Origin: Actinomycetospora succinea
GTDB taxonomy: Bacteria > Actinomycetota > Actinomycetes > Mycobacteriales > Pseudonocardiaceae
DNA length: 64,000 nt
Assembly: GCF_004363095.1 (NCBI RefSeq)
Contig: NZ_SNYO01000003.1
Location: 744,001-808,000 of the forward strand
Reading direction: 5' to 3'
Positions 9,151 through 18,093 of this stretch are shown here, piece by piece (within the stretch, counting starts at the first letter, position 1; each line of letters starts with the position of its first letter). Both the position numbers and the translations under genes were made by a program. The notes below the pieces were generated by a model. That model was not told the origin of the DNA, did not search any database, and saw only the letters and a program-made list of their open reading frames with translations.

Positions 9151-9693
9151 ATGTCGCTGCGCCACGCCCTCCTGGGTCTGCTCGCCCACGGTCCGGCCAG
9201 CGGCTACGACCTCACCCGCGCCTTCGACGGCAGCATCGGTCGCTACGCCTGGCAGGCCGGCCACAGCCGCATCTACCCGGAGCTCGCGAAGATGTCGGAG
9301 GCCGGGCAGGTCGTCGTCGACGAGACGGGGCCGCGCGGGCGCAAGACCTACGCGCTCACCGACGACGGCCGCACCGAGCTGCGGCGCTGGATGCTGCACT
9401 GGCCCGAGCAGGCGAACGTCCGCGACGAGACGGTCCTGCGGATGTTCCTCGTGCAGTCGCTCGACGCCGAAGACGCCCGCCGCCTGCTCGAGGGCATCGC
9501 CGCACACTGCCTCGCCGAGATCGAGAACCTGCGCCCGATCATGGAGGCCGACGACGCCGAGCACGTCCCCGGCGACCCGCTGCCCTTCGGCCGGCTGGCC
9601 GGCGAGTACGGGCTGCGCCAGTACGAGGCCGTGCACGGCTGGGCGCTCTGGAGTCTGGAGCGGCTCGGGGCCGCGGCGCCCGCGGGCACCTAG
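9151..9693 (+). CDS. PadR family transcriptional regulator
   Basis: A 180-residue regulator. The N-terminal winged helix (LRHALLGLLAHGPASGYDL, then RIYPELAKMSEAGQV, then GRKTYALTDDGRTEL) is the PadR signature, and the C-terminal half is the helical dimerisation/effector domain (Vir_C-like). It most likely represses the divergent carotenoid oxygenase gene and itself through the palindrome at 9113-9130. GACATGTC half-sites upstream of the next gene suggest a second target. The ligand is unknown. Its stop overlaps the stop of the convergent VC0807-like gene. Confidence 0.9.
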   Translation: MSLRHALLGLLAHGPASGYDLTRAFDGSIGRYAWQAGHSRIYPELAKMSEAGQVVVDETGPRGRKTYALTDDGRTELRRWMLHWPEQANVRDETVLRMFLVQSLDAEDARRLLEGIAAHCLAEIENLRPIMEADDAEHVPGDPLPFGRLAGEYGLRQYEAVHGWALWSLERLGAAAPAGT

Positions 9694-10385
9694 GCGACGG
9701 CGGGACGCTCGCCGTCCTCCGACTCGTCCAGGTGCTCGGCCGCCCACGCCCTGGCCTTCGCGCCGGCGCGCCGGCCGTACCAGGCGTTCCAGATCGAGAG
9801 CCCGACGATCGTCGCGACCATCATCCCCGTGGACAGCCCGACCATGACGTCGATCGGGAGCAGGTAGATCAGCGGGATGCGCAGCGTGGCCTCGAGTAGC
9901 AGCCCGACGCCCCAGACCACGGCGCTGCGGCGGAACATCGTCCGGATGGGCGGGAGGGTCCGGTAGAGCTCCTCCATCTCCGCGGCGCCGCGCGGCTGCC
10001 ACGTCTGGAACGCCGAGAGCGTCAGGGGCTTGCCGGCGAACAGGCTCGCGAGGAACACGATGCCGACGAATGCCGTGCCGAACGAGTCCTTGAGCAGCAG
10101 GAACCGCGGGTCGCCGCCGACGAACGCCAGCGCGAGGCCGAGGCCGAACACGCCGAGCATCACCGCGGCGAACCACGTCACCTGCCGGGCGCGGACCGCG
10201 ACCCAGACCAGGCGGACGCCGGCCGCGAGGGTGGCGACGAGCAGGGCGACCCAGTCGGACGCGCCGAGGACGTGCAGCCCGTAGTAGCCGACGAGCGGGA
10301 GGCCGACGTCCCACAGGAGGCCGGAGAAGTGCCGCAGGACGCCGCCGCGCCCCTCCTGCTCACCGGTGTCGGTCTCTCGGTCCAT
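9690..10385 (-). CDS. VC0807-like integral membrane protein
   Basis: The product is 231 residues from ATG 10385 (another ATG lies four codons upstream). It is polytopic: two spans around residues 18-65, more at 75-125, and a pair near 150-200. The patterns LWDVGLPLVGYYGLHVLG, LLKDSFGTAFVGIVFL and the C-terminal IWNAWYGRRAGAKAR fit the VC0807 group, which is distantly related to IspA/YciB-type septation proteins. The function is unproven. The 47-bp upstream spacer holds two GACATGTC palindromes resembling the core of the PadR operator. Confidence 0.7.
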   Translation of the reverse strand: MDRETDTGEQEGRGGVLRHFSGLLWDVGLPLVGYYGLHVLGASDWVALLVATLAAGVRLVWVAVRARQVTWFAAVMLGVFGLGLALAFVGGDPRFLLLKDSFGTAFVGIVFLASLFAGKPLTLSAFQTWQPRGAAEMEELYRTLPPIRTMFRRSAVVWGVGLLLEATLRIPLIYLLPIDVMVGLSTGMMVATIVGLSIWNAWYGRRAGAKARAWAAEHLDESEDGERPAVA

Positions 10386-10412
10386 GCCCGAGAGCATCCA
10401 CCTGTCCGATGC

Positions 10413-10434
10413 GACATGTCAATCAGGACATGTC
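10413..10434. promoter_or_regulatory. Paired GACATGTC sites, putative second PadR target
   Basis: GACATGTC occurs at 10413-10420 and again at 10427-10434, 14 bp apart, immediately upstream of the VC0807-like gene. The same 8-mer is the centre of the 9113-9130 palindrome. The second copy overlaps the stop codon of the upstream response regulator gene. A CCTGTC element precedes both loci. Confidence 0.5.
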
Positions 10435-11071
10435 ACTCGTCGACGTCCAGACCGCGCTCGATGGCATATCGCGTCAGCTCCACGCGGTTGGTGAGCTGCA
10501 GCTTGCGCAGGGAGTTCTGGACGTGGTTCTCCACCGTGCGGTGCGACAGCGTCAGCCGTGCCGCGATCGCCCGGGCCGTCAGTCCCTTGGCGACGAGGCG
10601 CAGCACCTCGGTCTCGCGCGGGGTCAGCTGCGGCTCGTCGGGGGCCTCGGTCTCGCGGCGCCGGTACTCGCCGAGCACCAGCCCGGCCAGCCCGGGCGAG
10701 AACACCGCCTGCCCCTCGGCGGTGCGCCCGATCGCGTCGACCAGCTCCTCCATCGCCGCCGACTTGGTCAGGTAGCCCGTCGCGCCGGCCCGTACCGCGC
10801 CCAGCACGTCGCCCTGCTCGGCGCTGGCCGACAGCACGAGCACCTGGGTGTCCGGGAGCGCCTCGCGGACCTGCGCGGTCGCCTCGGCGCCGGAGAGCTC
10901 CGGGAGCTGCAGGTCCATGAGGACGACGTCGGGGCGCACCGCCCGCGCGATCCGCACGGCCGCGGCGCCGTCGGGGGCCGTCGCGACGACCTCCACCCCG
11001 CGCTCCTCGAGATCGCGGGCGACGCCCTCGCGCCAGATCGGGTGGTCGTCGACGACCATCACGCGGACCAC
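10433..11071 (-). CDS. NarL/LuxR family response regulator
   Basis: The product is 212 residues from GTG 11071, which has a GGAGGAG ribosome binding site six bases upstream. The receiver domain occupies about residues 2-120, with acidic D8/D9, phospho-acceptor Asp53 (VVLMDLQLPE) and the Lys of GYLTKSA. The C-terminal LuxR helix-turn-helix is LTPRETEVLRLVAKGLT, with a recognition helix in SHRTVENHVQN. The gene overlaps the end of the sensor kinase gene by 13 bases, so the two are translationally coupled. Targets are not visible. Confidence 0.9.
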   Translation of the reverse strand: MVRVMVVDDHPIWREGVARDLEERGVEVVATAPDGAAAVRIARAVRPDVVLMDLQLPELSGAEATAQVREALPDTQVLVLSASAEQGDVLGAVRAGATGYLTKSAAMEELVDAIGRTAEGQAVFSPGLAGLVLGEYRRRETEAPDEPQLTPRETEVLRLVAKGLTARAIAARLTLSHRTVENHVQNSLRKLQLTNRVELTRYAIERGLDVDE

Positions 11072-12228
11072 GACGATCTCCTCCTCCGGGGGACGACGAT
11101 CTCCCACTCGGTGCCCTCACCGGGCGCGGTGTGCAGGTCGATGGTGCCGCCGAGGCCCTGCACGCGTCCGCGCATCGACCCGGCGACCCCCAGGTGGCCC
11201 TCGGCCGCCGCCTGCTCCAGGCGGCCCTCGGGGATGCCGACGCCGTCGTCGCGCAGGCTCACCGTGACCTGCGCGGGGTCGTCCTCGACGAGCACCCACA
11301 GCCCGGCGTCGGGCCCGGCGTGCGCGGCGGCGTTGGTGGCGGCCTCGCGCACGACGGCCGCGAGCTCGTCCACCACCGCGACGGGCAGCATCACCGGCTC
11401 CGCGGGGACGGCGAGCGACGCGTGCGCCGGGACGACGCCGGCGAGGCGTGAGGAGAGGTCGACGGTGCCGTCGGGGCCGGCGACGGGCGCGGAGGTGATC
11501 AGGCGACGCAGCGCCACCTCCTGCTCGCCGGCGAGGCGGGCGAGCTCGAGGGCGGGCGCTTCCTGGTCGACCCGCGCCAGTTCGGCGCCCCGGCGGCGCA
11601 CGAGGGCGAGGACCTGCAGCACGCCGTCGTGGATGTCGCGGGCGAGGCGCTCGCGCTCCGCGGTGGCCGCCTCGAGCGCGGTGGCGGCGCGCAGCTTCTC
11701 GACCGAGCGGCGCATCGTGTCCGCGGCCAGCCCGACGGCGAGCCCGGCGACCAGGAGCAGCTGCGCGTCGAACAGCAGGTCGGCGTCGAGGGCCCGCCGC
11801 ACGCCGAAGAGGACCGTGATCGTCACGAGCGCGCCGCCGAGCCCGCCGCGCCAGCCGAGCGCGATCGCCAGCGCCAGCACCGGCCCCGCCGACCAGACGG
11901 TGGTGATCACCGATCCGCCGGCGGCGACCCGTTCCGGGGTGTCGACGAGCAGCGTCGAGGCGGTGGCCAGGACCGTCAGCACGAGGTCGAGGCACGCGGT
12001 GAGCGGATCGCCGACGCGCAGGTAGCGCGCCGAGGAGACCGCGGTCCAGACGGCCATCGCGACGACGACCGCGATGCCGAGCGCCGGGTGCGCCCACGCG
12101 CCGCCGAAGCGCACCGCGTTCACGAGCACCGCGACCAGCGCGACCACCCGGTAGACCACGAGGCCACGCCAGAGCGGGACGAGGTGGGGGTGCGCCCGCG
12201 CGCGCAGGGAGACGTCGGCGGTCGTCAC
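11059..12228 (-). CDS. Sensor histidine kinase (MacS-like, HisKA_3 type)
   Basis: A 389-residue kinase starting at GTG 12228 with GGGAGGTG upstream. The N-terminal half has five to six membrane spans with short loops. The HisKA_3 dimerisation helix follows (LARDIHDGVLQVLALV, phospho-acceptor His200), then a GHKL ATPase domain with an N box (REAATNAAAHAG), DDGVGI and a glycine-rich LGGTIDL. This architecture matches MacS-type kinases of actinobacteria. The stimulus is unknown. Its partner is the overlapping response regulator. TACGCT at 12254-12259 on this strand is a plausible -10 element. Confidence 0.88.
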   Translation of the reverse strand: MTTADVSLRARAHPHLVPLWRGLVVYRVVALVAVLVNAVRFGGAWAHPALGIAVVVAMAVWTAVSSARYLRVGDPLTACLDLVLTVLATASTLLVDTPERVAAGGSVITTVWSAGPVLALAIALGWRGGLGGALVTITVLFGVRRALDADLLFDAQLLLVAGLAVGLAADTMRRSVEKLRAATALEAATAERERLARDIHDGVLQVLALVRRRGAELARVDQEAPALELARLAGEQEVALRRLITSAPVAGPDGTVDLSSRLAGVVPAHASLAVPAEPVMLPVAVVDELAAVVREAATNAAAHAGPDAGLWVLVEDDPAQVTVSLRDDGVGIPEGRLEQAAAEGHLGVAGSMRGRVQGLGGTIDLHTAPGEGTEWEIVVPRRRRSSWSA

Positions 12229-12361
12229 GTCACCTCCCCGGGCGCGAGGCGCGAGCGTATCCGGCACACCGGACAGCCTGGTGCGGGTCGCCCGTCGGTG
12301 GATGCGGGGAACTACGCAGAACGGCACCCACGGCAATCGCTGACGGGGCAGCATCGCCGGC

Positions 12362-12946
12362 GTGACCGAGGGATTCGGGGTCGACCCGGCGATGCTCGCG
12401 CGGACCGCGCAGGGCATCCGCGGCGTCGTCGACACCCTCGGCGAGGTGGGCCACGGCTACCTCGCCGAGTCGGGGCGCGGACTGTCGTTCCTCGCCCTCG
12501 GCGGCGAGGAGTCGGGGCACCCCCTGGTGGGCGAGTCCTTCGACGGCTTCCTCGAGCGCTGGGGGTGGGGCCTGCGGACGCTCGTGCAGGACGGGCAGGC
12601 GGTCGCCGGCGCGCTCGACGCGGCCGGCATCGAGTACGACGGCGTCGACACCTCGGTGTCGGGGGAGCTGCGGCGCCTGGTCGCGCTGGCCGCCGGCAAC
12701 CCCGCGACCGATCTCGACGAGGCCCAGGACGCCACCTGGGGCGAGGTCGGCGCCGACCTGGCGCCCGACTTCTCCGGCGAGTCGGCGCAGGCGGCCGCCG
12801 AGGGCTCCGCCGACCAGTGGGGCGAGGTCGGCCGGGACCTCTGGGAGCAGTCGGCGCCGGGGCGCATCGGCCGCGCGCTCGACGGGGAGAACCCGTTCGC
12901 GGGCGACCTGGCGGACCTCGAGGGCCTCGGGGAGATCGTGGAGTGA
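12362..12946 (+). CDS. EspC-like type VII secretion target protein
   Basis: A 194-residue mostly helical, acidic protein starting at GTG 12362. The first 95 residues (GFGVDPAMLARTAQGI, then a tryptophan-rich FLERWGWGLRTLVQDG, then AVAGALDAAGIEYDG) follow the pattern of EspC/DUF2580 and WXG100-related ESX substrates: two helices around a W-x-G turn. Its stop overlaps the start of the RHS toxin gene (GTGA), so it is probably co-made with the toxin as a secretion partner or chaperone. No secretion machinery genes lie in the window, so the delivery route is inferred. Confidence 0.7.
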   Translation: MTEGFGVDPAMLARTAQGIRGVVDTLGEVGHGYLAESGRGLSFLALGGEESGHPLVGESFDGFLERWGWGLRTLVQDGQAVAGALDAAGIEYDGVDTSVSGELRRLVALAAGNPATDLDEAQDATWGEVGADLAPDFSGESAQAAAEGSADQWGEVGRDLWEQSAPGRIGRALDGENPFAGDLADLEGLGEIVE

Positions 12947-15900
12947 CCGAGGCCGCGCTCGGCGCCACCACCGACCCGCGGGAGCTGGTCGGCGGCGATC
13001 CCGCGGCGCTGACCGAGCGCGCCGGGCGGTTGCGCCGGTTCGCCGACCACCTCGGGGCGGCCGCCGACGGCCTCGAGCGCATCGACCTCCGCCAGTGGAC
13101 GGGGCAGGCGGCCGAGCAGTTCCGGGCGCGGTTCGGGGAGACCCCGCGGGGCTGGCGCGACGCGGCCACGGCGTTCGACCGGGCCTCGCGCGCCCTCGGC
13201 GACTTCGCCGGCGCCGTCACCCTCGCCCAGCAGCGGGCGGGCGAGGCGATCGACGTGCACGCCCGCGCCCTCGCGGCGTCCGAGGCGGCCCGCGCCGACT
13301 ACAGCCGTCGCGTCGACGTCCACAACGTGGCCGTCGCCGGTGGTCAGGCGCCGCCCGCGATGGAGCCGTTCGCCGACCCGGCCACCGGCGACCTCGCGCG
13401 TGCCGAGCAGCTCCTCGCCGACGCCCGCCGCGGCCGCGACGACGCCGCCGCGCGGGTCGCGGGCGAGGTGCGTGGGGCCGGCGAGCTCACCGCACCCCCG
13501 CCGTCGACGGTGGCCCAGCTGGGCGCGAACGTCGCCGACACGCTCGGCGTCGCGGGCACCGTCGAGGACCGCTTCCTCGCCGGGGTCGGCCGCGGCGCAG
13601 AGGGGCTCGTCCAGTTCGGGCGCACGATCAACCCGCTCGACCCCTACAACCTCACCCACCCCGCCCAGGCCGGCGCGAACCTGTCGTCGACCGGGGCCGG
13701 GCTGGTCCGGGCCGTCGCGCACCCCACCGAGCTGGTCAAGGGCGCCGTCGGCACGGGCTGGGGCAGCGACCCGGCGGGCGCGCTCGGCGAGCTCGTCCCG
13801 AACGCCGCGCTGACCGCCGCAACGGGCGGCGGCGGGGCCGCCGGACGGCTGGGGAAGCTGGCCCGGGCGGCGGGGCGCAGCGAGAACCGCCCGCTGGAAC
13901 GGCTCGCGACGCGCGCCGATCCGGTCGACGTGGTCAGCGGCGCGCAGATCCTCACCCAGGTCGACCTGGCGATCGACGCGCCGCTGCCCCTCGTGCTGAC
14001 GCGCACCCACGTGTCGAGCTGGGAACTCGGCCGCCACTTCGGGCCGCGCTGGGCCTCGACGCTCGACCAGCGCCTGGAGTTCGTGGGCGGCGCGGTGTGG
14101 TTCGTCCGCGAGGACGCGGTGGTCGTCGTGTACCCCGCGCCCGCAGCGGAGGAGGCCGTGCTCCCCGCCGCGCCCGACCACGCGCCGCGGTGGGCCCTGG
14201 CCCGCGACGGCCCGGGCTGGGTGCTGACCGACCCCGCGTCCGGCCTGGAGCACACGTTCGCGGCGAGCGGGGCGCTCACCGGGTGGTCGGTGCCCGGCGG
14301 CGACCACGTCGCCGTCGACCGCGACGACGCCGGGCGCCCGACCGCCGTGCGCCACTCGGGCGGGCACCACGTCGAGGTCGCCACCGACCCGGCGGGCCTG
14401 GTCACGGCGTTCCGCGTGGGCTCCCCGGTCGTCACCTTCGCCCACGTCGACGGGCAGCTCGCCGAGGTCGTCAACTCCTCGGGCCTCCCGCTGCGCTTCG
14501 GCTACGACGCGAGCGGGCGCATGACGTCGTGGACCGACCGCAACGGCGTCGTCTTCCGCTCGCGCTACGACGAGCGCGGGCGCTGCGTCGCCGGGTCGGC
14601 CGACGGTGGCGAGATGGCCTGGACGTTCCGCTACGGCCGCGGCGTCACCGCGTCGACCGACGCGCTCGGGCACACCGAGCGCTTCGAGCACGACGCGCGC
14701 GGCCGCATCGTGCGCACCGTCGACCAGCTCGGCGCCGTGACCCGCTCGGTGTGGGGCGACGGCGACCGTCTCCTCGCGCGCACCGACGCGCTCGGCGGCA
14801 CCACCCGGTGGGTCCACGACGACACCGGGCGGGTGGTGCGCGTCCAGCACCCGGACGGGTCGGCCGAGCACGTCGAGCGCGACACGGTGGGCAACGTCCT
14901 CGCCGTCGTGGACGGGGCCGGCGCGACGACCCGGTGGGAGCGGGACGACGCCGCCCGGCTCGTCGCCGTCACCGACCCCACCGGGGCCACCACGCGCTGG
15001 GAGCGCGACGGCGCCGGGCACGTCGTCGCGGTCGTCGACCCGCTCGGGGCGCGGACCGTCGTCGAGAACGACGCGGCGGGCCGCCCGCTCGCGGTCACCG
15101 ACCCGACCGGTGCGGTGACCCGCGTCGAGCGCGACGTGTTCGGGCGCGTCGTCGGGCGCACCGACCCGCTCGGCGCCCGCACGTCCTACGCCTGGACCGT
15201 CGAGGGCCTGCGCGCCGGCCGGACGGCCCCGGACGGCGCGACGTGGGCCCACGAGCACGACGGCGAGGGCAACGAGGTGTCCGTCCGCGACCCGGTGGGC
15301 GCCGAGACCCGGCGCGAGTACGGCGCGTTCGACGTGGTCACGGCCGTGGTCGCCGCCGACGGTGCGCGCACCGAGATCGTCCGGGACCCGCTGCGCCGCG
15401 TCGTCGGGGTCCGCGACGCCGGCGGCCGGACGTGGCGCACGACGTACGACCCGGCCGGCCGGGTCGTCGCCGAGACCGACTACGAGGGGCGCGCGGTCAC
15501 CCTCGACCGCGACGCCCTCGGCCGCGTGGTCCGCCGGCGCAACGCGTCCGGGCAGGAGGTGCGCTACGAGTACGACGCCTGCGGGCGGGTGACGACACGG
15601 TGGCTCGACGGCGAGCCCGAGCGGTTCGGCTGGGACGCGGCCGGGCGCCTGGTCTCGGCGTCGTCACCCGGGGCCTCGTTGCGGATCGACCGGGACGCCG
15701 CGGGGCGCGTGGTCGCGGAGAGCGTCGACGGCCGGACGGTCGGTCTGGAGCGCGACGCCGCGGGTCGGGTGGTCGGACGCCGGGTGCCGTCGGGGGCGGC
15801 GAGCCGGTGGACCCTCGACGCCGTCGGCCGGCCCGCCGCGCTGGAGATCGGCGGGCAGCGCATGACCTTCGCCGTCGACGCCGCTGGCCGGGAGACCGCG

Positions 15901-17169
15901 CGGGCCGTCGGCGCGGCGTCGATCACCCGGAGCTTCGACGAGCGCGGTCGCCTCGTCGACCAGCGCCTCGGCGGCGGGCCCCGGCGCACGTGGACCTACC
16001 GCGCCGACGACCACCTCGTCGGCGTCGACGACCCCGACGGCTCCCGGCGCTACGAGCTCGACCCGGCCGGCCGCGTGACGGCCGTGGGCGACGAGCGCTA
16101 CCGCTACGACCCCGCCGGCACCCTCGTCGCGTCCGGGATCGGCGAACCGCACGTCCTCGACGGCACGCGGGTCCGTCGCGCCGGCTCGCTGGTCGTGCGC
16201 CGCGACGCCGACGGCCGCGTGGTCCTGCGCCAGCGTCGCCGCCTCGGCGCACGGCCGCTGACCTGGCACTTCACGTGGGACGCCCTCGACCGCCTGATCG
16301 GCGTGACCACGCCCGACGGCGCCCGCTGGCGCTACCGCTACGACGTGCTCGGGCGCCGCGTGGCCAAGGAGCGGCTCGGCGACGACGGGCAGGTGCTCGA
16401 GCAGGTCCACGTCGCGTGGGACGGGACCGTCGTCGCCGAGGTCGCCGGCGCCGCGGGGACCACGGTGTGGGAGTGGGAGCCCGGCACGCACCGGCCGCTC
16501 GCCCAGCTCACCCGGACCCTCACCGACGACGAGGTCGACGAGCGCTTCCACGCGATCGTCACCGACATCGTCGGCACGCCCACCGAGCTCGTCGCGCCCG
16601 ACGGCGAGGTCGTCGGTGCCGCCCGGGCCTCGCTGTGGGGCCGCACGGTGTGGACGGGCGCGTCGACGCCGCTGCGCTTCCCGGGCCAGTACCACGACGA
16701 CGAGTCCGGTCTCGCCTACAACCTGCACCGCTACTACGACCCCGACACGGGTCAGTACGCGTCACCGGACCCGCTGGGCCTCGCCCCGTCGCCGCACCCG
16801 TACAACTACGTCCCCAACCCGACCGCGGAGATCGACCCGCTGGGGCTGCAGGGATGCGAGGGGAAGAAGCACACCTACCGGGGTCGATATCGAGAGGCGG
16901 GACCCGGGACGGAGGTCGGGTTGCCGGACGAGGGGCTCCGCTTCGTGCCGCACCGGGGATGGACGAGCGATCAGCCGTTCCGGCGAGGGCCGAGCAACGG
17001 GTACATCGACAGACACGGCAACGAGTGGGTGCCCGGCCCGTCCCGCACCGCGGGCGAACCCTTCGAATGGGATGTCCAGCTGAGCGCGATCGGCAGGGAA
17101 CACTTCGGACACCTGTCGCCCGACGGGAGGCACCTGAACGTGTCGCTGCGAGGAAGGATCACGCACTAG
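12943..17169 (+). CDS. RHS-repeat polymorphic toxin with C-terminal type 17 toxin domain
   Basis: A 1408-residue protein from GTG 12943, which overlaps the upstream stop by 4 bases. Residues 20-130 form a helical WXG100-like export domain with Trp52 (QWTGQAAEQF). A DUF6531 segment follows (DPVDVVSGAQ, near residue 326), then about 20 RHS/YD repeats (about residues 500-1235), then the RHS-associated core, which ends in YYDPDTGQYASPDPLGL. After the PLGLQ boundary (about residue 1303) the last 105 residues are a separate toxin module with GNEWVPGPSR, EWDVQLS and HLNVSLRGRITH. This matches the polymorphic toxin type 17 family, which is predicted to be a nuclease. The likely role is contact-dependent killing of competitors, with the shell enclosing the toxin. 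Confidence 0.88.
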   Translation: MTEAALGATTDPRELVGGDPAALTERAGRLRRFADHLGAAADGLERIDLRQWTGQAAEQFRARFGETPRGWRDAATAFDRASRALGDFAGAVTLAQQRAGEAIDVHARALAASEAARADYSRRVDVHNVAVAGGQAPPAMEPFADPATGDLARAEQLLADARRGRDDAAARVAGEVRGAGELTAPPPSTVAQLGANVADTLGVAGTVEDRFLAGVGRGAEGLVQFGRTINPLDPYNLTHPAQAGANLSSTGAGLVRAVAHPTELVKGAVGTGWGSDPAGALGELVPNAALTAATGGGGAAGRLGKLARAAGRSENRPLERLATRADPVDVVSGAQILTQVDLAIDAPLPLVLTRTHVSSWELGRHFGPRWASTLDQRLEFVGGAVWFVREDAVVVVYPAPAAEEAVLPAAPDHAPRWALARDGPGWVLTDPASGLEHTFAASGALTGWSVPGGDHVAVDRDDAGRPTAVRHSGGHHVEVATDPAGLVTAFRVGSPVVTFAHVDGQLAEVVNSSGLPLRFGYDASGRMTSWTDRNGVVFRSRYDERGRCVAGSADGGEMAWTFRYGRGVTASTDALGHTERFEHDARGRIVRTVDQLGAVTRSVWGDGDRLLARTDALGGTTRWVHDDTGRVVRVQHPDGSAEHVERDTVGNVLAVVDGAGATTRWERDDAARLVAVTDPTGATTRWERDGAGHVVAVVDPLGARTVVENDAAGRPLAVTDPTGAVTRVERDVFGRVVGRTDPLGARTSYAWTVEGLRAGRTAPDGATWAHEHDGEGNEVSVRDPVGAETRREYGAFDVVTAVVAADGARTEIVRDPLRRVVGVRDAGGRTWRTTYDPAGRVVAETDYEGRAVTLDRDALGRVVRRRNASGQEVRYEYDACGRVTTRWLDGEPERFGWDAAGRLVSASSPGASLRIDRDAAGRVVAESVDGRTVGLERDAAGRVVGRRVPSGAASRWTLDAVGRPAALEIGGQRMTFAVDAAGRETARAVGAASITRSFDERGRLVDQRLGGGPRRTWTYRADDHLVGVDDPDGSRRYELDPAGRVTAVGDERYRYDPAGTLVASGIGEPHVLDGTRVRRAGSLVVRRDADGRVVLRQRRRLGARPLTWHFTWDALDRLIGVTTPDGARWRYRYDVLGRRVAKERLGDDGQVLEQVHVAWDGTVVAEVAGAAGTTVWEWEPGTHRPLAQLTRTLTDDEVDERFHAIVTDIVGTPTELVAPDGEVVGAARASLWGRTVWTGASTPLRFPGQYHDDESGLAYNLHRYYDPDTGQYASPDPLGLAPSPHPYNYVPNPTAEIDPLGLQGCEGKKHTYRGRYREAGPGTEVGLPDEGLRFVPHRGWTSDQPFRRGPSNGYIDRHGNEWVPGPSRTAGEPFEWDVQLSAIGREHFGHLSPDGRHLNVSLRGRITH

Positions 17170-17859
17170 ATGGAGCCGCTGAAGTTCTACGAGGTCGTCC
17201 TGATCAAGGACAACCCGAGGACCCGACGTCTCGGCGTGGCTCGTCGCGTCAGCGCGGTGATCGGTCGGGCCGAGGAGGACGGGCGCTGGTACTACAGCGT
17301 CGACGACGGCGGGGAGACCGTCGGTCTGGAGAGCGAGGATCTCGAGGGCACCGGTCGCGTTCTCGACCGGTCCGCGTTCTATCCCGAGGATCCGGCCCAG
17401 GTCCGCGTCAGCTCGCGGGGTGAGCTCCTCGACCCCCCGACGGGCGTGGAGTCCCCCGTGTCCATCGACTTCCCCGCGGAGTACGCCGTCCGCGACGGTC
17501 GACCGTGGTTCGTGGGGGACGCATCGATCGGCACGGTGATCGAGTTCTACCTCGGGGTCGGCGCGACGGCGACCCGTCTGGAGGTCGGTGACGTCCTCGA
17601 CGATGCAGACCTCCTGCGGCGCATCGAGGAGGAGGTCTCGTTGCCACCTGGGCCGCGGGTCTCCCCGGAACGGTCAGGCGGCATCGCTCGCGGCCCGGTG
17701 CTCGCCGTCGTCCAGGGCCTGGACACGCTCTGGCAGCGCGACACCCACTTGGCGGCCACGGTGCTCCTGACCATGGAGCTCCTGCCGGACGACGTCGCGA
17801 CGATGGCGGGCCCGGAGCTCACCGTCGTGTTCGCCGGTCCCTGGCGTCAGACGGGCTGA
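17170..17859 (+). CDS. Imm31-type immunity protein with C-terminal extension
   Basis: A 229-residue protein whose ATG directly follows the toxin stop codon. The first 75 residues (FYEVVLIKDN, then VIGRAEEDGRWYYSV, then LESEDLEGTGR and a DRSAFY tail) fit the Imm31 immunity family. The rest, about 120 residues, is not part of that domain and is not recognised. Position and family both indicate that it neutralises the type 17 toxin next to it. Base use in the toxin tip and this gene looks slightly less GC-biased than in the RHS shell, as expected for an exchangeable module. No signal peptide is present, so it acts in the cytoplasm. Confidence 0.75.
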   Translation: MEPLKFYEVVLIKDNPRTRRLGVARRVSAVIGRAEEDGRWYYSVDDGGETVGLESEDLEGTGRVLDRSAFYPEDPAQVRVSSRGELLDPPTGVESPVSIDFPAEYAVRDGRPWFVGDASIGTVIEFYLGVGATATRLEVGDVLDDADLLRRIEEEVSLPPGPRVSPERSGGIARGPVLAVVQGLDTLWQRDTHLAATVLLTMELLPDDVATMAGPELTVVFAGPWRQTG

Positions 17860-17931
17860 CGCTGCGGAGAACCCGCACGGAGCGGTCGCCGGCGGATCGA
17901 CACCGCCGCCGTCCCGCCCCTCCGCGTCAGC
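17855..17931 (+). terminator. Possible terminator after the immunity gene
   Basis: GCTGACGC at 17855-17862 with GCGGAG following pairs with CTCCGCGTCAGC at 17920-17931. A GC-rich inner hairpin lies between them. The loop is long and no T tract follows, so this is a weak call. Confidence 0.35.
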
Positions 17932-18013
17932 GCGCCGGCATCTTCTCGTCACTACTGATCGGCGAACGGACTACCGCGAGGTATCGATCGTGGATCAAGA
18001 TCCCGGGAAGGGC

Positions 18014-18065
18014 TAACGTGGCGCGACGCTGCGCCGAACAGACGAGTGTCGACACACTTGTTCGG
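18014..18065 (+). promoter_or_regulatory. Promoter region with nested palindromes before the Hsp70-like gene
   Basis: TAACGT at 18014-18019 is a plausible -10. Downstream, CCGAACA (18034-18040) and TGTTCGG (18059-18065) flank a perfect 10-bp palindrome GTGTCGACAC (18046-18055). This is either a DNA operator or a leader hairpin; the sequence alone does not decide. The rest of the 17860-18093 gap shows no gene. Confidence 0.4.
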
Positions 18066-18093
18066 GTGACGGGCGCGCACCGAAGGGGGAGAC

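Noticed and set aside
11629-12942. An N-terminal extension of the RHS protein by 438 codons
   Set aside because: The open frame continues upstream, but it is antisense to the histidine kinase and overlaps the EspC-like gene. GTG 12943, which overlaps the upstream stop, is a far better start.
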